DNA of 64,000 nucleotides. It comes from Trachythela sp. YZ-2020. Lineage: Eukaryota > Cnidaria > Anthozoa > Malacalcyonacea > Clavulariidae. A program made the translations under genes and the position numbers. How positions within the stretch are numbered: the first letter of the stretch is position 1; each line of letters begins with the position of its first letter. Shown in pieces: positions 33,393-46,240 of this stretch. Below the pieces are notes generated by a model. The model was not told the origin of the DNA and did no database searches. It saw nothing but the letters and a program-made list of their open reading frames with translations. The stretch covers positions 2,666,001 to 2,730,000 of the forward strand of contig JADLSH010000217.1 of assembly GCA_016169945.1 (NCBI GenBank), in the 5' to 3' direction.

Positions 33393-35452
33393 AAATTTTT
33401 CAGTGAGAGCAACAATGAATCTAAAGTTGATTCAGATGAGCAGGAAGGGGGACCTCTGCCCTGTAAAGTGAATGTGCCTATTGCTAATGAGAGTACAATC
33501 TCAGCCCAAGAGAAATAGTACAGAGAGTGTAGATGATGAGGCACGGTGCCGTAGTCGAACTCGTACTAAGCCAACTTATTTGAATGAATATGTAACTGGT
33601 AAGGTTGTTGATGATGCAGCAACTTGTGCAGTTCATTACTGCTATAGAACACATGACATCCCAACTACCTATTCCGAAGCAGTACATTCTCCTGAGAGAA
33701 GTAAATGGGAAAAAGCCATGAATGATGAAATTGAGACCTTGGAAGGCAATTCTTATCATTTAGGACTTGGTTCCACCCCCAAAAGAACGTGAGGTTTATG
33801 GGTTTATGCCGTTAAGACGGGACCAAATAAGGCTGAAAGCCTGAAACACACAAAGCTCGTTACGTAGCTAAAAGCTACTTGCAGATTCCTGGTATTGATT
33901 ACCATGAAACTTTTCCCCCAAGCGTTCGGATGAGCTCTATTCGTTTTACTACAGCACGAAATTCAAAATGATATGCTTGTCCACCAGATGGACGTAAAAA
34001 CAGCCTATTTAAATGCCCCAATAGACTGTGAGATTTTTATGGAACAGCCAGAAGGATATGAAAGAGTAGGAAAAAAAGGCGAGAGGTTAGTGTGTAAGTT
34101 GAACAAGTCTTTTATGGGCTTAAGGAGAGTCGCGAAATTGGAATAACATGCTACATGATTATTTTTTAAAGGAGAGTTTCACTCAATCACATGATCACCC
34201 ATGTGTTTATATTCGTAATGGTGGTACAAATGAATTATCATTTTGGTTGACGATCTCATAATTTCTGCTAGCAATGAAATTCTATTGCAGAGTGTGAAAG
34301 ATTCTTTAAGTAGTAGATTTAGAATAAAGGTGCAATTAAAATGAGTCAAAAGCAATATATTGAGAAATATGCAGAATGCAAGTCAAAAGCAGAATGCAAG
34401 TCAAAGGTGACCCCAACGGTACTAGGTCTAGATAAGGTTGTGGATACGGTATCGCCCAAATTGAAAGATCCAATTCTTTATAGAGCGCTAGTTGGAAGTT
34501 TGATATATGTGATGACAGGTACGAATTTCGATCCAAAAAAGCTATCATCCCATGCTGTCGAGCCCACGCTCCCAACGCGGTCGGCAGCTTGTAAAATGCC
34601 CACGAAATTTTGATAGCCAAAACAAAATGGTTTCTTGTAAATTTGCCTTTGCAAAGGAAGAGTCCAAATAATTGTCAAAAAAAGATAGTGACTGGACCAA
34701 AAAGGCCACGAAACAATACAAAACCATCTTCAACGAGTATTTATTGTTTCCTTAAAAGTTAAATTATGTGTTTTTGAATCATTCTTACAGGCCACAAGTC
34801 TTGGCTAACTTCTTCGATTTGTGTTATTTTAATGTTTTATAAAACAATTGTTGGATTCGGCTTACGCATAATATCAATAATGATTCAGACCTCCGTTAAT
34901 GTTATCAGGCCCAGCTTCACTTAGGTAGATAACAATGACGTCAGTCTGAATTATTCTTGATATCATGCTTAGCGTCGTCCAATAATTGTTTAATACCTAA
35001 TATAATAGTCTAAATATGTCCTGTCTCTAAGAATCTCCATTGCACAGTAAATAGATGTAAAGAACATTTTGTATATATTAATGAACAGTTGTACCAGGGA
35101 GAGTTATACTTCGTTCTGCTTTCAATGCTTGAATTTGTCGTTTTTAGCTTTGTTCAGTTTCTTATTGTATTAAAATCATTTGTTTATACGAACGACGCAA
35201 ATATTTTACATCTCATAAATCAGTATTTTTTCCTAATTCATATCTTTTTCGCTTATTTTATATGCTAAATTTTTCTGTAATGTGATTTCCATGTTTTGTT
35301 TACAGTTTTTTTTATTAAATCCATCCGATTGGTCTATTTTTGTCACCTGATTGCTTTTATATTCACTGTAAAAGCACATGTTTCACCCCGACACATTCTA
35401 CTAACTTCCAGACGAAGGGCTTTCGCTCGAATCGTATTTTTGTATTTTTCAG

Positions 35453-35666
35453 GTTATAGAACTCAACCGCCGCATCTTCGCTAGACTCTACCTAGCCTGG
35501 CACCGCACGTTCGAGATAATAATGGGTTTTAGCATGTAAGTTCGAAAAGGGACTGGGATTGAGGTTTTCGGGATTTTTCAGATCTATTTGTCCAATTGTT
35601 CTCGTGAAAATATCCATTTCAGATAAAGATCAGTCAAACGAGTTTCCACTCTTAGCCGCTAATTGA
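35453..35666 (+). CDS. Candidate two-exon ORF with a 46-nt intron (unit 2)
   Basis: Acceptor GTATTTTTCAG at 35452, exon to 35535, donor GTAAGT, 46-base intron, acceptor TTTTTCAG at 35581, stop TGA at 35664-35666. The internal ATG is at 35522. Residues differ slightly from the other units (LAWH for LHWH, CPIVL for RPMVL), but the frame and splice signals are kept. A CCAAT-like motif lies upstream; in units 3, 4 and 5 a CACGTG also does, here changed to CACCTG. Confidence 0.25.
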
Positions 35667-36518
35667 GCTATTGTAATAAACGCCTATTATTTCAAGATTA
35701 CGCCTAAGATATATCAGCAGGAGCGAAGATTACTGGCGCTACGGATTAGAATATAGAAAAAAAAACATTTGAAGTCATTGGTTCCAATAAATGTGAGAAA
35801 AACGCCGCAGTTAACGGCGAACACTGCAAAAATGCAGTAGCAGACATTTCGTTTCCAAATTATCCAGTTTATATAGCCAACGTACGTTCAGTACAATGCA
35901 GTTGAATGCCACTGTGGGCGTGCATGGTAGCATGGACATGCTGCATGGTTCTCGAGCTGTTATTGCCAATGAGTTATGTTAAACATTTCAATTTACCTTT
36001 GTCTGATGGTATCAGAAACTATAATAACCAGAAAAATAAGCTGGGTATTGTTATTCCAAACATTGCTTTGGATACCGTTGCTATAAACTGCAGTAACAAA
36101 TAGTTATAAATGGAAAGACTTCCTTTTACAATCCTTGTAATTATGAACGTTATCTTTTGCATTTAGCTGAATTTATTGTAGCTAATGTAGGTTCTATAAA
36201 TTCAATAAACGAATTAAATGCGACATTGTGCTGTCATGATAAATATACATGATATGCACTCTATATAAAATCTACTTTGTATACTGTAAAAATGGAGTAT
36301 ATAGAAATCAAGTCTTTATATAAATGCAGTCTACACAGGTATACTAAAAATACATGGGAATAGAATGGCTGTTGAATTCATGTTGGAATATGGCCAATTT
36401 ATAGTAGTTGTTGAAAAATTTCGAGTCACACGATACAGGATCTATAAACCCTTACATTATAGTAAGACATTTGCTATTCACTATTATTGAAATTTTGCAA
36501 TTTCATGCATGCTTGCAA

Positions 36519-37550
36519 TTAAGTTGGCTTCACTATAGCCAAAACTGACACAATTCTTGGAAAACACAAAAAACTGACACAATTCTTCGAAATGCAATTA
36601 CCCCCACCATGCGATGTATCGTTAGGAATACTCAATTTAGTTAAAGGAATACTCAATTGTGTACTCAAAAGTGGTCGTTTAGTCACTAATATCAATGTTT
36701 GGGATCTTGATCTTTCAAAACGTATCATGAATGTTTGTATATCAATTCCTCGACAAGTACCGTCTTTTATTTGCAAACATATAAACACATTTGCTACATG
36801 CAATTTCGTTACCCGAGATAATCGTTTAGTCAAACAAACCCGCTAATGATAATATGATCTCAAAGTAAATCAATTTCACCGCTTTGTCCACTAAAGAAAC
36901 AAATATATCGGCAGTTTAAGTGTTATAATAACTTGTAATTGAACACTCATATTTTGTCCTATACGTAATCATTATCCCTCCTGAGAAAACCATACCAAAA
37001 TCACAAATCATGGGCATGCATGCATTCACCGTTATGCATAACAAACAAATGAATACCGAATTCCTTGTTATCTACACCAATCATATATAAACAGTTTAAT
37101 GCGTCTATATATTTCGTGATGGTCTACATTCTACCCTTTTGAGATTTCTATATGATTAGAAATTAGTGGACTTGGATATTCAAATCAATTTGTAAAACTA
37201 CAAGTGTGTAATTTTTTTGTAGCAATGAGCATCATCTTTACAGAGTTTACCTATACTATATTTAGGGATTGAATGTACCAATTTTTATACCACTTCATTG
37301 ATATAAATGTTCTTATATATAATATCAGGGCATTCGAGGACTTGTAAATTTAAATCAATATTTCCTTGAGTGTGTAATTTTAAAAGCATCACTAAATGCT
37401 ACGCGAAATATGTAAGCACTCTTGTTGATATGAAATGATGGAGATAAATTATTCTTTATGGTTATGATAGCAAAACACTTGCGAAAACTTACCGCCAATA
37501 TCGAACAAAAGCCCAGAGCTTCCAAACAGGAGAATTATATATTGCATCAT
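36519..37550 (-). CDS. Candidate small secreted protein gene in R (unit 2)
   Basis: The layout is as in unit 1: exon 1 37550-37493 with a signal-peptide-like sequence and a GTAAGT donor, exon 2 from 36763 to a stop at 36519. The two are almost identical in sequence, so this adds little independent evidence for coding. Confidence 0.3.
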
Positions 37551-38259
37551 TCTCAAAGCAATGAGAAAAAAGCAGTTGAATATCGCAAACTTCTCTAGCA
37601 ACAGTTAATTCCGATTGCAGATGAAATTTAACCCGATAAAAATATTGAACCGCTCGATACTATGTCACTCTTAGAGCCTTAGTCTTTGACTTCCCCTGAC
37701 GGACGTTCAAGTCAAGAATATAAACTGCACGTCTGTTGTTTGGACAAATATTCCTGCGCAATTATTCATGGGAATGTGTAGTTAGTGCTGTAATTTGCTG
37801 TATGCATGGAACACCATTATACGAAACTCAATTATTTTTTTTTTCGAAAAAAGGAGAGGCATATTTGAGAGAGTGGGAGGTAGCAGATTTTAAATCGTCC
37901 CTGAGCAATAACGATTACACTTTAACAGTTTATTTAGGAATATATATTTTGTTATTATTGTTAAGTTATGTTCATAATAGTTCATATAATAATAAGGTAA
38001 TTAGTTGTGATTTTAGTTCAGTTAGCCAACGATATGATTAAGATAATACATCTTCCAGTAATACCATATCATATAGCATAATTAATTATTATTCTGACCA
38101 ATTGTAATTTAGCACCTTGTAACATTAACGCACTTAAAGTGGCTCGATATAGTAATCACAAAAACTCTATTCAAGAATCGCGAAAACAAAACTTCATACT
38201 ATATGAACGAGTCCGTCTGACTTTTGCGCGCGCGGGAATATTAACGAATAATCTGTAGT

Positions 38260-38985
38260 TCAAACGAAGATCTTCAAGCTGAATTACAACATTTAAAGGA
38301 AGTTTTTGACATAAACAGCTTCTCCAAATCATTTGTGCGCAACGTAATCGAACGATCCAGCAGACCCAGAACGAAGATATCCAGTGTAAATGAGGACAAA
38401 AAAGTTATTGCCACCATTCCGTACATCAAAGGCACGTCAGAAAGAATTGAGAGAATTTTAAGACCCTATAACATCTCGGTGGCGCATAAACCTTCAACAA
38501 CTTTACGGAACGTGTTAACTAAGGTGACAGATTCAACACCAAAGAATTCTCGATTGGGAGCAATCTACAGAATAACGTGTGCTGAATGCCCTGCTAGCTA
38601 TTTTCGTGAAAGAATGCAGAATTAAAGAACATAAACGCTGTTTGGCAAACAAAAATTTCGAGCGGTTCACTATATATGACCACCATGATAGACCAAATTT
38701 ACTGGGAAGGAGATACCTGCTTGCAATTCAGATCATATTTCGACCAGAGAATCTTTTTAGGAAGTTGGTATACGGAGATCGAAAAGAACATTATTTATAT
38801 ATGCCACGATATGCCAGGCGCGTACTTTAGTTTAATTGAAATGAACGTGCGGGAACAGAATGTCAAAGCACGCGAAAACAACGACGCAATCATGCAGCTG
38901 ACGCCAGATGAAAATTTATAATAAACCGTCAAGTCTTTGAAAATGGTTTCCGTTGAGGAAACCGAAACGTTAGACAAAATAAAAA
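38260..38985 (+). pseudogene. Penelope-like element, C-terminal relic (unit 2)
   Basis: This is the same fragment as in unit 1, without the extra in-frame stop. The linker and start of the GIY-YIG domain form one 96-codon frame (38335-38625). The rest continues in another frame to a stop at 38921. The shared frameshift shows that the fragment was dead before the array formed. Confidence 0.75.
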
Positions 38986-40221
38986 ATAATTATATAAATA
39001 ATCTAGAAGAACAATACAAATAAATGAATAAACCTGGATTCAAACCCTTCAACAATATTAACGAAATAACTTACAAAATGATCTGTCTTTAGCAGTTGCT
39101 CGCGCCATCTCGCGTCATTGCGCGTATTATATACCGTCTCATGTCAATTGCTGACGTCATTGAAAAATTCCATTTTTGAAAAACAATGCGCTATATCTCA
39201 TTATTTTGTCGGGTGACCTATGTTCAAATTTTGCATGCTGTATTACGCCGCAAAAATATTTCATTGTACCAAAAATAAATAATTCTGTAAGGCAAATAAA
39301 CATTTATGGAAGAAAACGACATTCTTGCTTTTGTACGCGTATGTTGCCATAGCAACGAACTATGTGTTACTAAAATATGCTTTTCGACGGCAACGAAAGC
39401 AAATATGAATTGTGGGAAGTGAAATTCCTGCGCTATATGCGGCTACAGAAGCTGTACAATGTATTCGTGCGAGACGCAAGCGAGAAAGATCCGCCAGACG
39501 CATCGAAGCAAGCAGATGCCTTCGCCGAAAGAAGTTATCAGCGACGCATTGTTAATCGCCATGTTTTAAAGGCTTACCGAATAAATACAACCCGTTTGCA
39601 ACGGTGGTTGTGCAAAGAAAAAAACAAATGACTTTCTCCGAATTCAAGAACGCTCTGCGAAATCACGAGGAAAGCGCAAAGACACCAGTGGTGGGAAGAC
39701 TGCCAGTGCCGGAGAGAACATCATGATGACGAAGCAAAGTTCGATGGAATTGTTTTAAATGCGGAAGAAAGGGACATGAAAGCACGGAGTGTTGGTCGAA
39801 CACGTCGTATAGATGGTGTAATAACTGTAAGAGTAAAACCCACGAGACGACGAATTGCAGCAAGAAGAAAGATGCGGTGAAGACAGCAGCTGAGAAGACA
39901 ACGCCACGTGAGAACAATGAACATACGTTTGCCTTTATATCCAAGGGCACAAATAATAAAGCAGGTATAAATAATAAGAGAATAAATTCTAGTTTATTAG
40001 TAGATACTGGAGCCACAAGTCACATTATAAATGACAATTCCAAATTTGTGGACTTTGATAAGGAATTTAATCCTGGTGCGCATTTCATACAAGTCGCTGA
40101 TTGCAGTAAAGCCAACGTAGTATTAGGTAAAGGAAATGCAAAAGTTAATCTTGATGACGTAAAAAATGCACGTTAAATAATTTTAAATTGAAAAAGCAAC
40201 TGCTCCATTACATTTTGTGCA

Positions 40222-40871
40222 TTGCGACTTGGCTGGCCTGTTGATCCTGTAGGAAAAGATGGCTTTAAGTATGCTTTGTCATTTGTTGATGACTATTCAG
40301 GGATTATTATGGTCTATTTTCTTCAATATAAGAGTGACACCTCAGAGACATTACAGGCTTACAGCAATTCTTGGCTGATACTGCTCCATTTGGGAGGGTT
40401 AGGCGTGTCAGGAATGACAATGGCACAGAATTCACTAGTCAAAAATTAAAATATATTCTTCGGGAAAATAGGATAAGGCATGAGACTAGTGCACCGTATT
40501 CCCCACATCAGAATGGAACGGTGAAAAGAGAATGGTTGAGTCTTTTCAATATGGCTAGATGTTTGTTGCTTGAGGCAAACTTGCGAAAGTCCATGTGGAC
40601 TTATGCTGTGATGGCAACAGCCTACATTATAAATCGTTGTTTTAATGTGAGATTCGTCAAAACTCCTTATGAGGCGTTTACGGGGTCTAAACATAATTTG
40701 AGCGATATGCATGTCTTTGGTTCTGTTTGTTACGCATATGTGCAAGTGCAAAATGCAAAGAAATTAGATCCTAGAAGTAAACCGGGTATATTTGTGGAGT
40801 ATGATGAAAGAAGTCCTGCATATCTTGTCTTTTATCCTGATTCCAATAAGGTTGAGTATGTAACGTGTTAG
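40222..40871 (+). pseudogene. Copia integrase fragment (unit 2)
   Basis: Two overlapping frames (40222-40449 and 40371-40871) cover the DDE core: VDDYSG, then RNDNGTEF and PHQNGTVKREW. The frames overlap at the frameshift found in every copy of the array. A small in-frame duplication (VQVQNAK) is special to this unit. Confidence 0.85.
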
Positions 40872-43800
40872 AATTTTTTCAGTGAGAGCAACCATGATTC
40901 TAAAATTGATTCAGATGAGCAGGAAGGGAGACCTCTGCCCTGTAAAGTGAATGTGCCTATTGCTAATGAGAGTACAATCTCAGCCCAAGAGAAATAGCAC
41001 AGAGAGTGTAGATGATGAGGCACGGTGCCCTAGTCGAACTCGTACTAAGCCAACTTATTTGAATGAATATGTAAGTGGTAAGGTAGTTGATGATGCAACA
41101 ACTTGTGCAGTTGATTACTGCTATAGAACTCATGACATCCCAACTACCTATTCCCAAGCAGTACATACTCCTGAGAGAAGTAAATGGGAAAAAGCCACGA
41201 ATGATGAAATTGAGACCTTGGAAGGCAATTGTTGTCATTTGGGAGTTGGTTCCAACCCGAAAAGGCCGTGAGGTTTATGGGTTTATGCCGTTAAGACGGG
41301 GCCAAATAAGGCTGAAACACACAAAGCTCATTACGTAGCTAAAAGCTACTTGCAGATTCCTGGTATTGATTACCATGAAACTTTTTCCCCAACCGCTCGG
41401 ATGAGCTCTATTCGTTTTACTACAGCACGAAATTCAAAATGATATATGCTTGTCTACCAGATGGACGTAAAAACAGCCTATTTAAATGCCCCAATGGACT
41501 GTGAGATTTTTATGGAACAGCCAGAAGGATATGAAAGAGTAGAAAAAAATGGCGAGAGGTTAGTGTGTAAGTTGAATAAGTCTTTTATGGCCTTAAGCAG
41601 AGTCGTGAAATTGGAATAACATGCTAGATGGTTATTTTTTAAAGGAGAGTTTCACTCAGTCACATGATCACCTATGTGTTTACATTCGTAATGGTGGTAC
41701 AAATGAATTATCTTTTTGGTTGACGATCTCATAATTTCTGCTAGCAATGAAATTCTATTGCAGAGTGTGAAAGATTCTTTAAGTAGTAGATTTAGAATGA
41801 AGGTGCAATTAAAATGAGTCAAAAGCCATATATTGAGAAATATGCAGAATGCAAGTCAAAAGCAGAATGCTAGTCAAAGGTGACCCCAACGGTACTAGGT
41901 CTAGATAAGGTTGTGGATACGGAATCGCCCAAATTGAAAGATCCAATTCTTTATAGAGCGCTAGTTGGAAGTTTGATATATGTGATGACAGGTACGAATT
42001 TCGATCCAAAAAAGCTATCATCCCATGCTGTCGAGCCCACGCTCCCAACGCGGTCGGCAGCTTGTAAAATGCCCACGAAATTTTGATAGCCAAAACAAAA
42101 TGGTTTCTTGTAAATTTGCCTTTGCAAAGGAAGAGTCCAAATAATTGTCAAAAAAAGATAGTGACTGGACCAAAAAGGCCACGAAACAATACAAAACCAT
42201 CTTCAACGAGTATTTATTGTTTCCTTAAAAGTTAAATTATGTGTTTTTGAATCATTCTTACAGGCCACAAGTCTTGGCTAACTTCTTCGATTTTTGTTAT
42301 TTTAATGTTTTATAAAACAATTGTTGGATTCGGCTTACGCATAATATCAATAATGATTCAGACCTCCGTTAATGTTATCAGGCCCAGCTTCACTTAGGTA
42401 GATAACAATGACGTCAGTCTGAATTATTCTTGATATCATGCTTAGCGTCGTCCAATAATTGTTTAATACCTAATATAATAGTCTAAATTTGTCCTGTCTC
42501 TAAGAATCTCCATTGCACAGTAAATAGATGTAAAGAACATTTTGTATATATTAATGAACAGTTGTACCAGGGAGAGTTATACTTCGTTCTGCTTTCACTG
42601 CTTGAATTTGTCGTTTTTAGCTTTGTTCAGTTTCTTATTGTATTAAAATCATTTGTTTATACGAACGACGCAAATATTTTACATCTCATAAATCAGTATT
42701 TTTTCCTAATTCATATCTTTTTCGCTTATTTTATATGCTAAATTTTTCTGTAATGTGATTTCCATGTTTTGTTTACAGTTTTTTTTATTAAATCCATCCG
42801 ATTGGTCTATTTTTGTCACGTGATTGCTTTTATATTCACTGTAAAAGCACATGTTTCACCCCGACACATTCTACTAACTTCCAGAAGAAGGGCTTTCGCT
42901 CGAATCGTATTTTTGTATTTTTCAGGTTATAGAACTCAACCGCCGCATCTTCGCTAGACTCTACCTACACTGGCACCGCACGTTCGAGATAATAATGGGT
43001 TTTAGCATGTAAGTTCGAAAAGGGACTGGGATTGAGGTTTTCGGGATTTTTCAGATCTATTTGTCCAATGTTTCTCGTGAAAATATCCATTTCAGATAAA
43101 GATCAGTCAAACGAGTTTCCACTCTTAGACGCTAATTGAGCTATTGGAATAAGCGCCTATTATTTCAAGATTACGCCTAAGATATATCAGCAGGAGCGAA
43201 GATTACTGGCGCTACGAATTACAATATAGAAAAAAAACAACATTTGAAGTCATTGGTTCCAGTAAATCTGAGAAAAACGCTGCAGTTAACGGCGAACACT
43301 GCAAACATGCAATAGCAGACATTTCGTTTCCAAATTATCGAGTTTATATAGGCAACGTACGTTCAGTACACTGCAGTTGAATGCCACTGTGGGCGTGCAT
43401 GGTAGCATGGACATGCTGCATGGTTCTCGAGCTGTTATTGCCAATGTTATGTTAAAACATTTCAATTTACCTTTGTCTGATGGTATCAGAAACTATAATA
43501 ACCAAAAAAATAAGCTGGGTATTGTTATTCCAAACATTGCTTTGGATACCGTTGCTATAAACTGCACTAACAAATAGTTATAAATGGAAAGACTTCCTTT
43601 TACAATCCTTGTAATTATGAACGTTATCTTTTGCATTTAGCTGAATTTATTGTAGCTAATGTAGGTTCTATAAATTCAATAAACGAATTAAATGCGACAT
43701 TGTGCTGTCATGATAAATATACATGATATGCACTCTATATAAAAGTGGGAGTCAATAGAAATCTAGTCTGTATATTGTAAAAATGGAGTATATAGAAATC

Positions 43801-43986
43801 AAGTCTTTATACAAATGCAGTCTACACAAGCATCCTAAAAATTATTGAATTAACTGTTGAATTCATGTTGGAATATGACTGAAAAATTTCGAGTCACACG
43901 ATACAGGATCTATAAACCCTTACATTATAGTAAGACATTTGCTATTCACTGTTATTGAAATTTTGCAATTTCATGAATGCTTGCAA

Positions 43987-45062
43987 TTAAGTTGGCTTCA
44001 CTATAGCCAAAACTGACACAATTCTTGGAAAACACAAAAAACTGACACAATTCTTCGAAATGCAATTTCCCCCGCCATGCGATATATCGGCAGGAATACT
44101 CAATTTAGTTAAAGGAATACTCAATTGTGTACTCAAAAGTGGTCGTTTAGTCACTAATATCAATGTTTGGGAGCTTGATCTTTCAAAACGTATCATGAAT
44201 GTTTGTATATCAATTCCTCGACAAGTACCGTCTTTTATTTGCAAACATATAAACACATTTGCTACATGCAATTTTGTTACCCGAGATAATGGTTTAGTCA
44301 AACAAACCCGCCAATGATAATAAAATTATGACCTCAAAGTAAATCAATTTCACCGCTTTGTCCACTAAAGAAACAAATATATGGGCAGCTTAAGTATTAT
44401 CAAAAGCTAAAATTGTTTTGAGAAAGATAAAAAATGTTATGATAACTTGTAATTGAACACTCATATTTTGTCCTATACGTAATCATTATCCCTCCTGAGA
44501 AAACCATACCAAAATCACAAATCATGGGCATGCATGCATTCACCGTTATGCATAACAAACAAATGAACACCGAATTGCTTGTTATCTACACCAATCATAT
44601 ATAAACAGTTTAATGCGTCTATATATTTCGTGATGGTCTACATTCTACCCTTTTGAGATTTCTATATGATTAGAAATTAGTGGACTTGGATATTCAAATC
44701 AATTTGTAAAACTACAAGTGTGTAATTTTTGTAGCAATGAGCATCATCTTTACAGAGTTTACCTATACTATATTTAGGGATTGAATGTACCAATTTTTAT
44801 ACCATTTCATTGATATAAATGTTCTTATATATAATATCAGGGCATTCGAGGACTTGTAAATTGAAATCAATATTTCCTTGAGTGTGTAATTTTAAAAGCA
44901 TCACTAAATGCTACGCGAAATATGTAAGCACTCTTGTTGATATGAAATGATGGAGATAAATTATTCTTTATGGTTATGATAGCAAAACACTTGCGAAAAC
45001 TTACCGCCAATATCGAACAAAAGCCCAGAGCTTCCAAACAGGAGAATTATATATTGCATCAT
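43987..45062 (-). CDS. Candidate small secreted protein gene in R (unit 3)
   Basis: Exon 1 45062-45005 with donor GTAAGT, exon 2 from 44231 to a stop at 43987. The exon-2 part differs from unit 1 by only a few residues (for example PADIS for PNDTS). The upstream part ends at the unit's truncated Copia LTR, so its promoter block is still present. Confidence 0.3.
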
Positions 45063-45479
45063 TCTCAAAGCAATGAGAAAAAAGCAGTTGAATATCGCAA
45101 ACTTCTCTAGCAACAGTTAATTCCGATTGCCGATGAAATTTAACCCGATAAAAATATAGAACCTCTCGATACTATGTCACTCTTAGAGACTGAGTCTTAG
45201 AATTAGTCTTTGACTTCCCCTGACGGACGTTCAAGTCAAGAATATAAACTGCACGTCTGTTGTTTGGACAAATATTTCTGCGCAATTATTCATGGGAATG
45301 TGTAGTTAGTGCTGTAATTTTCTGTATGCATGGAACACCATTATACGAAAATCAATTTTTTTTTTCCAAAAAAGGAGAGGCGTATTTGAGAGAGTGGGAG
45401 GTAGAAAATTTTAAATCGTCCCTGAGCAATAACGATTACACTTTAACAGTTTATTTAGGAATATATATTTTGTTATTAT

Positions 45480-45499
45480 TGTTAAGTTATGTTCATAAT
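45480..45499 (+). mobile_element. Copia 5' LTR stub (unit 3)
   Basis: Only TGTTAAGTTATGTTCATAAT remains, directly preceded by the ATTAT target site. The sequence then switches to the LINE tail. It shows that unit 3 once carried the Copia insertion. Confidence 0.85.
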
Positions 45500-45885
45500 C
45501 AATCAATCAATCAATGGTTTATTATAAGATCGTCGCGCTCGAAAGCGAATTACGAAATTATTTACAAAAATCTTTAGAAGTTATTAATGTTAGAGTGTAC
45601 TATATAAGATGTACATTATTTACAACAATTATCTAACAAATCTATATTTACAATTTAAAAGCTATGTGATCGGAAACACATCGTAGGAAAATAACTTTTC
45701 TTAAAACGTTCAGTCTTGCAGGGAAACAATGTTAGCCTGCTTCCGTACCTTAAGTTACGTCTATGTTCCTTAGCCCGACACGGTGGTATTAAATAATTAA
45801 GGCGTGAATCAGGCTGTTCTATTTTGTCAAATGTTTTGGCACACAAAGAATCACGTCTTGAACATAAGGACGAACATTTGGCCTT
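45500..45885 (-). mobile_element. 5'-truncated CR1/L2-like LINE, 3' end
   Basis: Read on the minus strand, the fragment ends in (ATTG)4, seen here as CAATCAATCAATCAAT at 45500-45515, the kind of short-repeat tail found on CR1-group LINEs. It encodes the last 63 codons of a reverse-transcriptase ORF (45846-45655), with RRNLRYGSRL...TERFKKSYFPTMC before a stop. It is severely 5'-truncated. It marks the deletion junction between units 3 and 4. Confidence 0.7.
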
Positions 45886-46009
45886 TTATTAAATCCATCC
45901 GATTGGTCTATTTCTGTCACGTGATTGCTTTTATATTCACTGTAAAAGCACATGTTTCACCCCGACACACTCTACTAACTTCCAGACGAAGGGCTTTCGC
46001 TCGAATCGT

Positions 46010-46240
46010 ACTTTTGTATTTTTCAGGTTATAGAACTCAACCGCCGCATCTTCGCTAGACTCAACCTACACTGGCACCGCACGTTCGAGATAATAATGGG
46101 TTTTAGCATGTAAGTTCGAAAAGGAACTGGGATTGAGGGTTTCGGGATTTTTCAGATCTATTCGTCCAATGGTTCTCGTGAAAATATCCATTTCAGATAA
46201 AGATCAGTCAAACGAGTTTCCACTCTTAGACGCTAATTGA
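46010..46240 (+). CDS. Candidate two-exon ORF with a 46-nt intron (unit 4)
   Basis: The splice signals are as in unit 2: first segment ends at 46109 (ATG at 46096), donor GTAAGT, 46-base intron, second segment 46156-46240 with stop TGA. The second part reads ISIRPMVLVKISISDKD and ends in LLDAN. The status is the same as for the other units. Confidence 0.25.

Larger units (their letters stand above)
26172..34524 (+). repeat. Tandem array unit 1
   Basis: This is the first unit of the array. Its first part (26172-26625) is only about four-fifths identical to the other units, while from about 27300 on it is nearly identical, apart from a replaced block at 27440-27630. It alone carries the long-inverted-repeat end at 26640-27298. 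It ends inside the Copia reverse transcriptase at ACAGGTACGA (34524), where unit 2 begins. Confidence 0.85.
30160..34524 (+). mobile_element. Copia element 1, 3'-truncated, inactive
   Basis: It starts with a partial 5' LTR (30160-30336, TGTTAAGTTATG...CGCACTT). Then come a Penelope-like fragment, gag from 31580, protease around 32190-32230, integrase 32739-33392 and reverse transcriptase, cut at 34524 where unit 2 begins. The frame is broken in gag, before and inside the integrase, and in the reverse transcriptase. About 170 bases ahead of gag are missing compared with units 4 and 5. Confidence 0.9.
34525..41997 (+). repeat. Tandem array unit 2
   Basis: It starts at the break in the Copia reverse transcriptase and ends at the same break (ACAGGTACGA, 41997). 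The order is hairpin, two-exon ORF candidate (35453-35666), R with the secreted-protein candidate, then Copia with the Penelope fragment. It differs from unit 1 by about 350 bases missing ahead of the integrase, and lacks the long-inverted-repeat insert. Confidence 0.9.
37959..41997 (+). mobile_element. Copia element 2, truncated, inactive
   Basis: The partial 5' LTR (37959-38135) is preceded by ATTAT. It shares with copy 1 the Penelope fragment and the short leader deletion ahead of gag. Protease DTGATSH is kept near 40003. About 350 bases between protease and integrase are missing. The integrase is broken at the same place as in the other copies, and the reverse transcriptase is cut at 41997. 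Confidence 0.9.
41998..45499 (+). repeat. Tandem array unit 3, truncated
   Basis: It carries the start of the unit, the hairpin, the two-exon ORF candidate (ATG 42995, stop 43137-43139) and R, but stops 20 bases into the Copia 5' LTR. The rest of the unit and the first 0.7 kb of unit 4 are missing and a LINE fragment occupies the junction. Confidence 0.9.
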
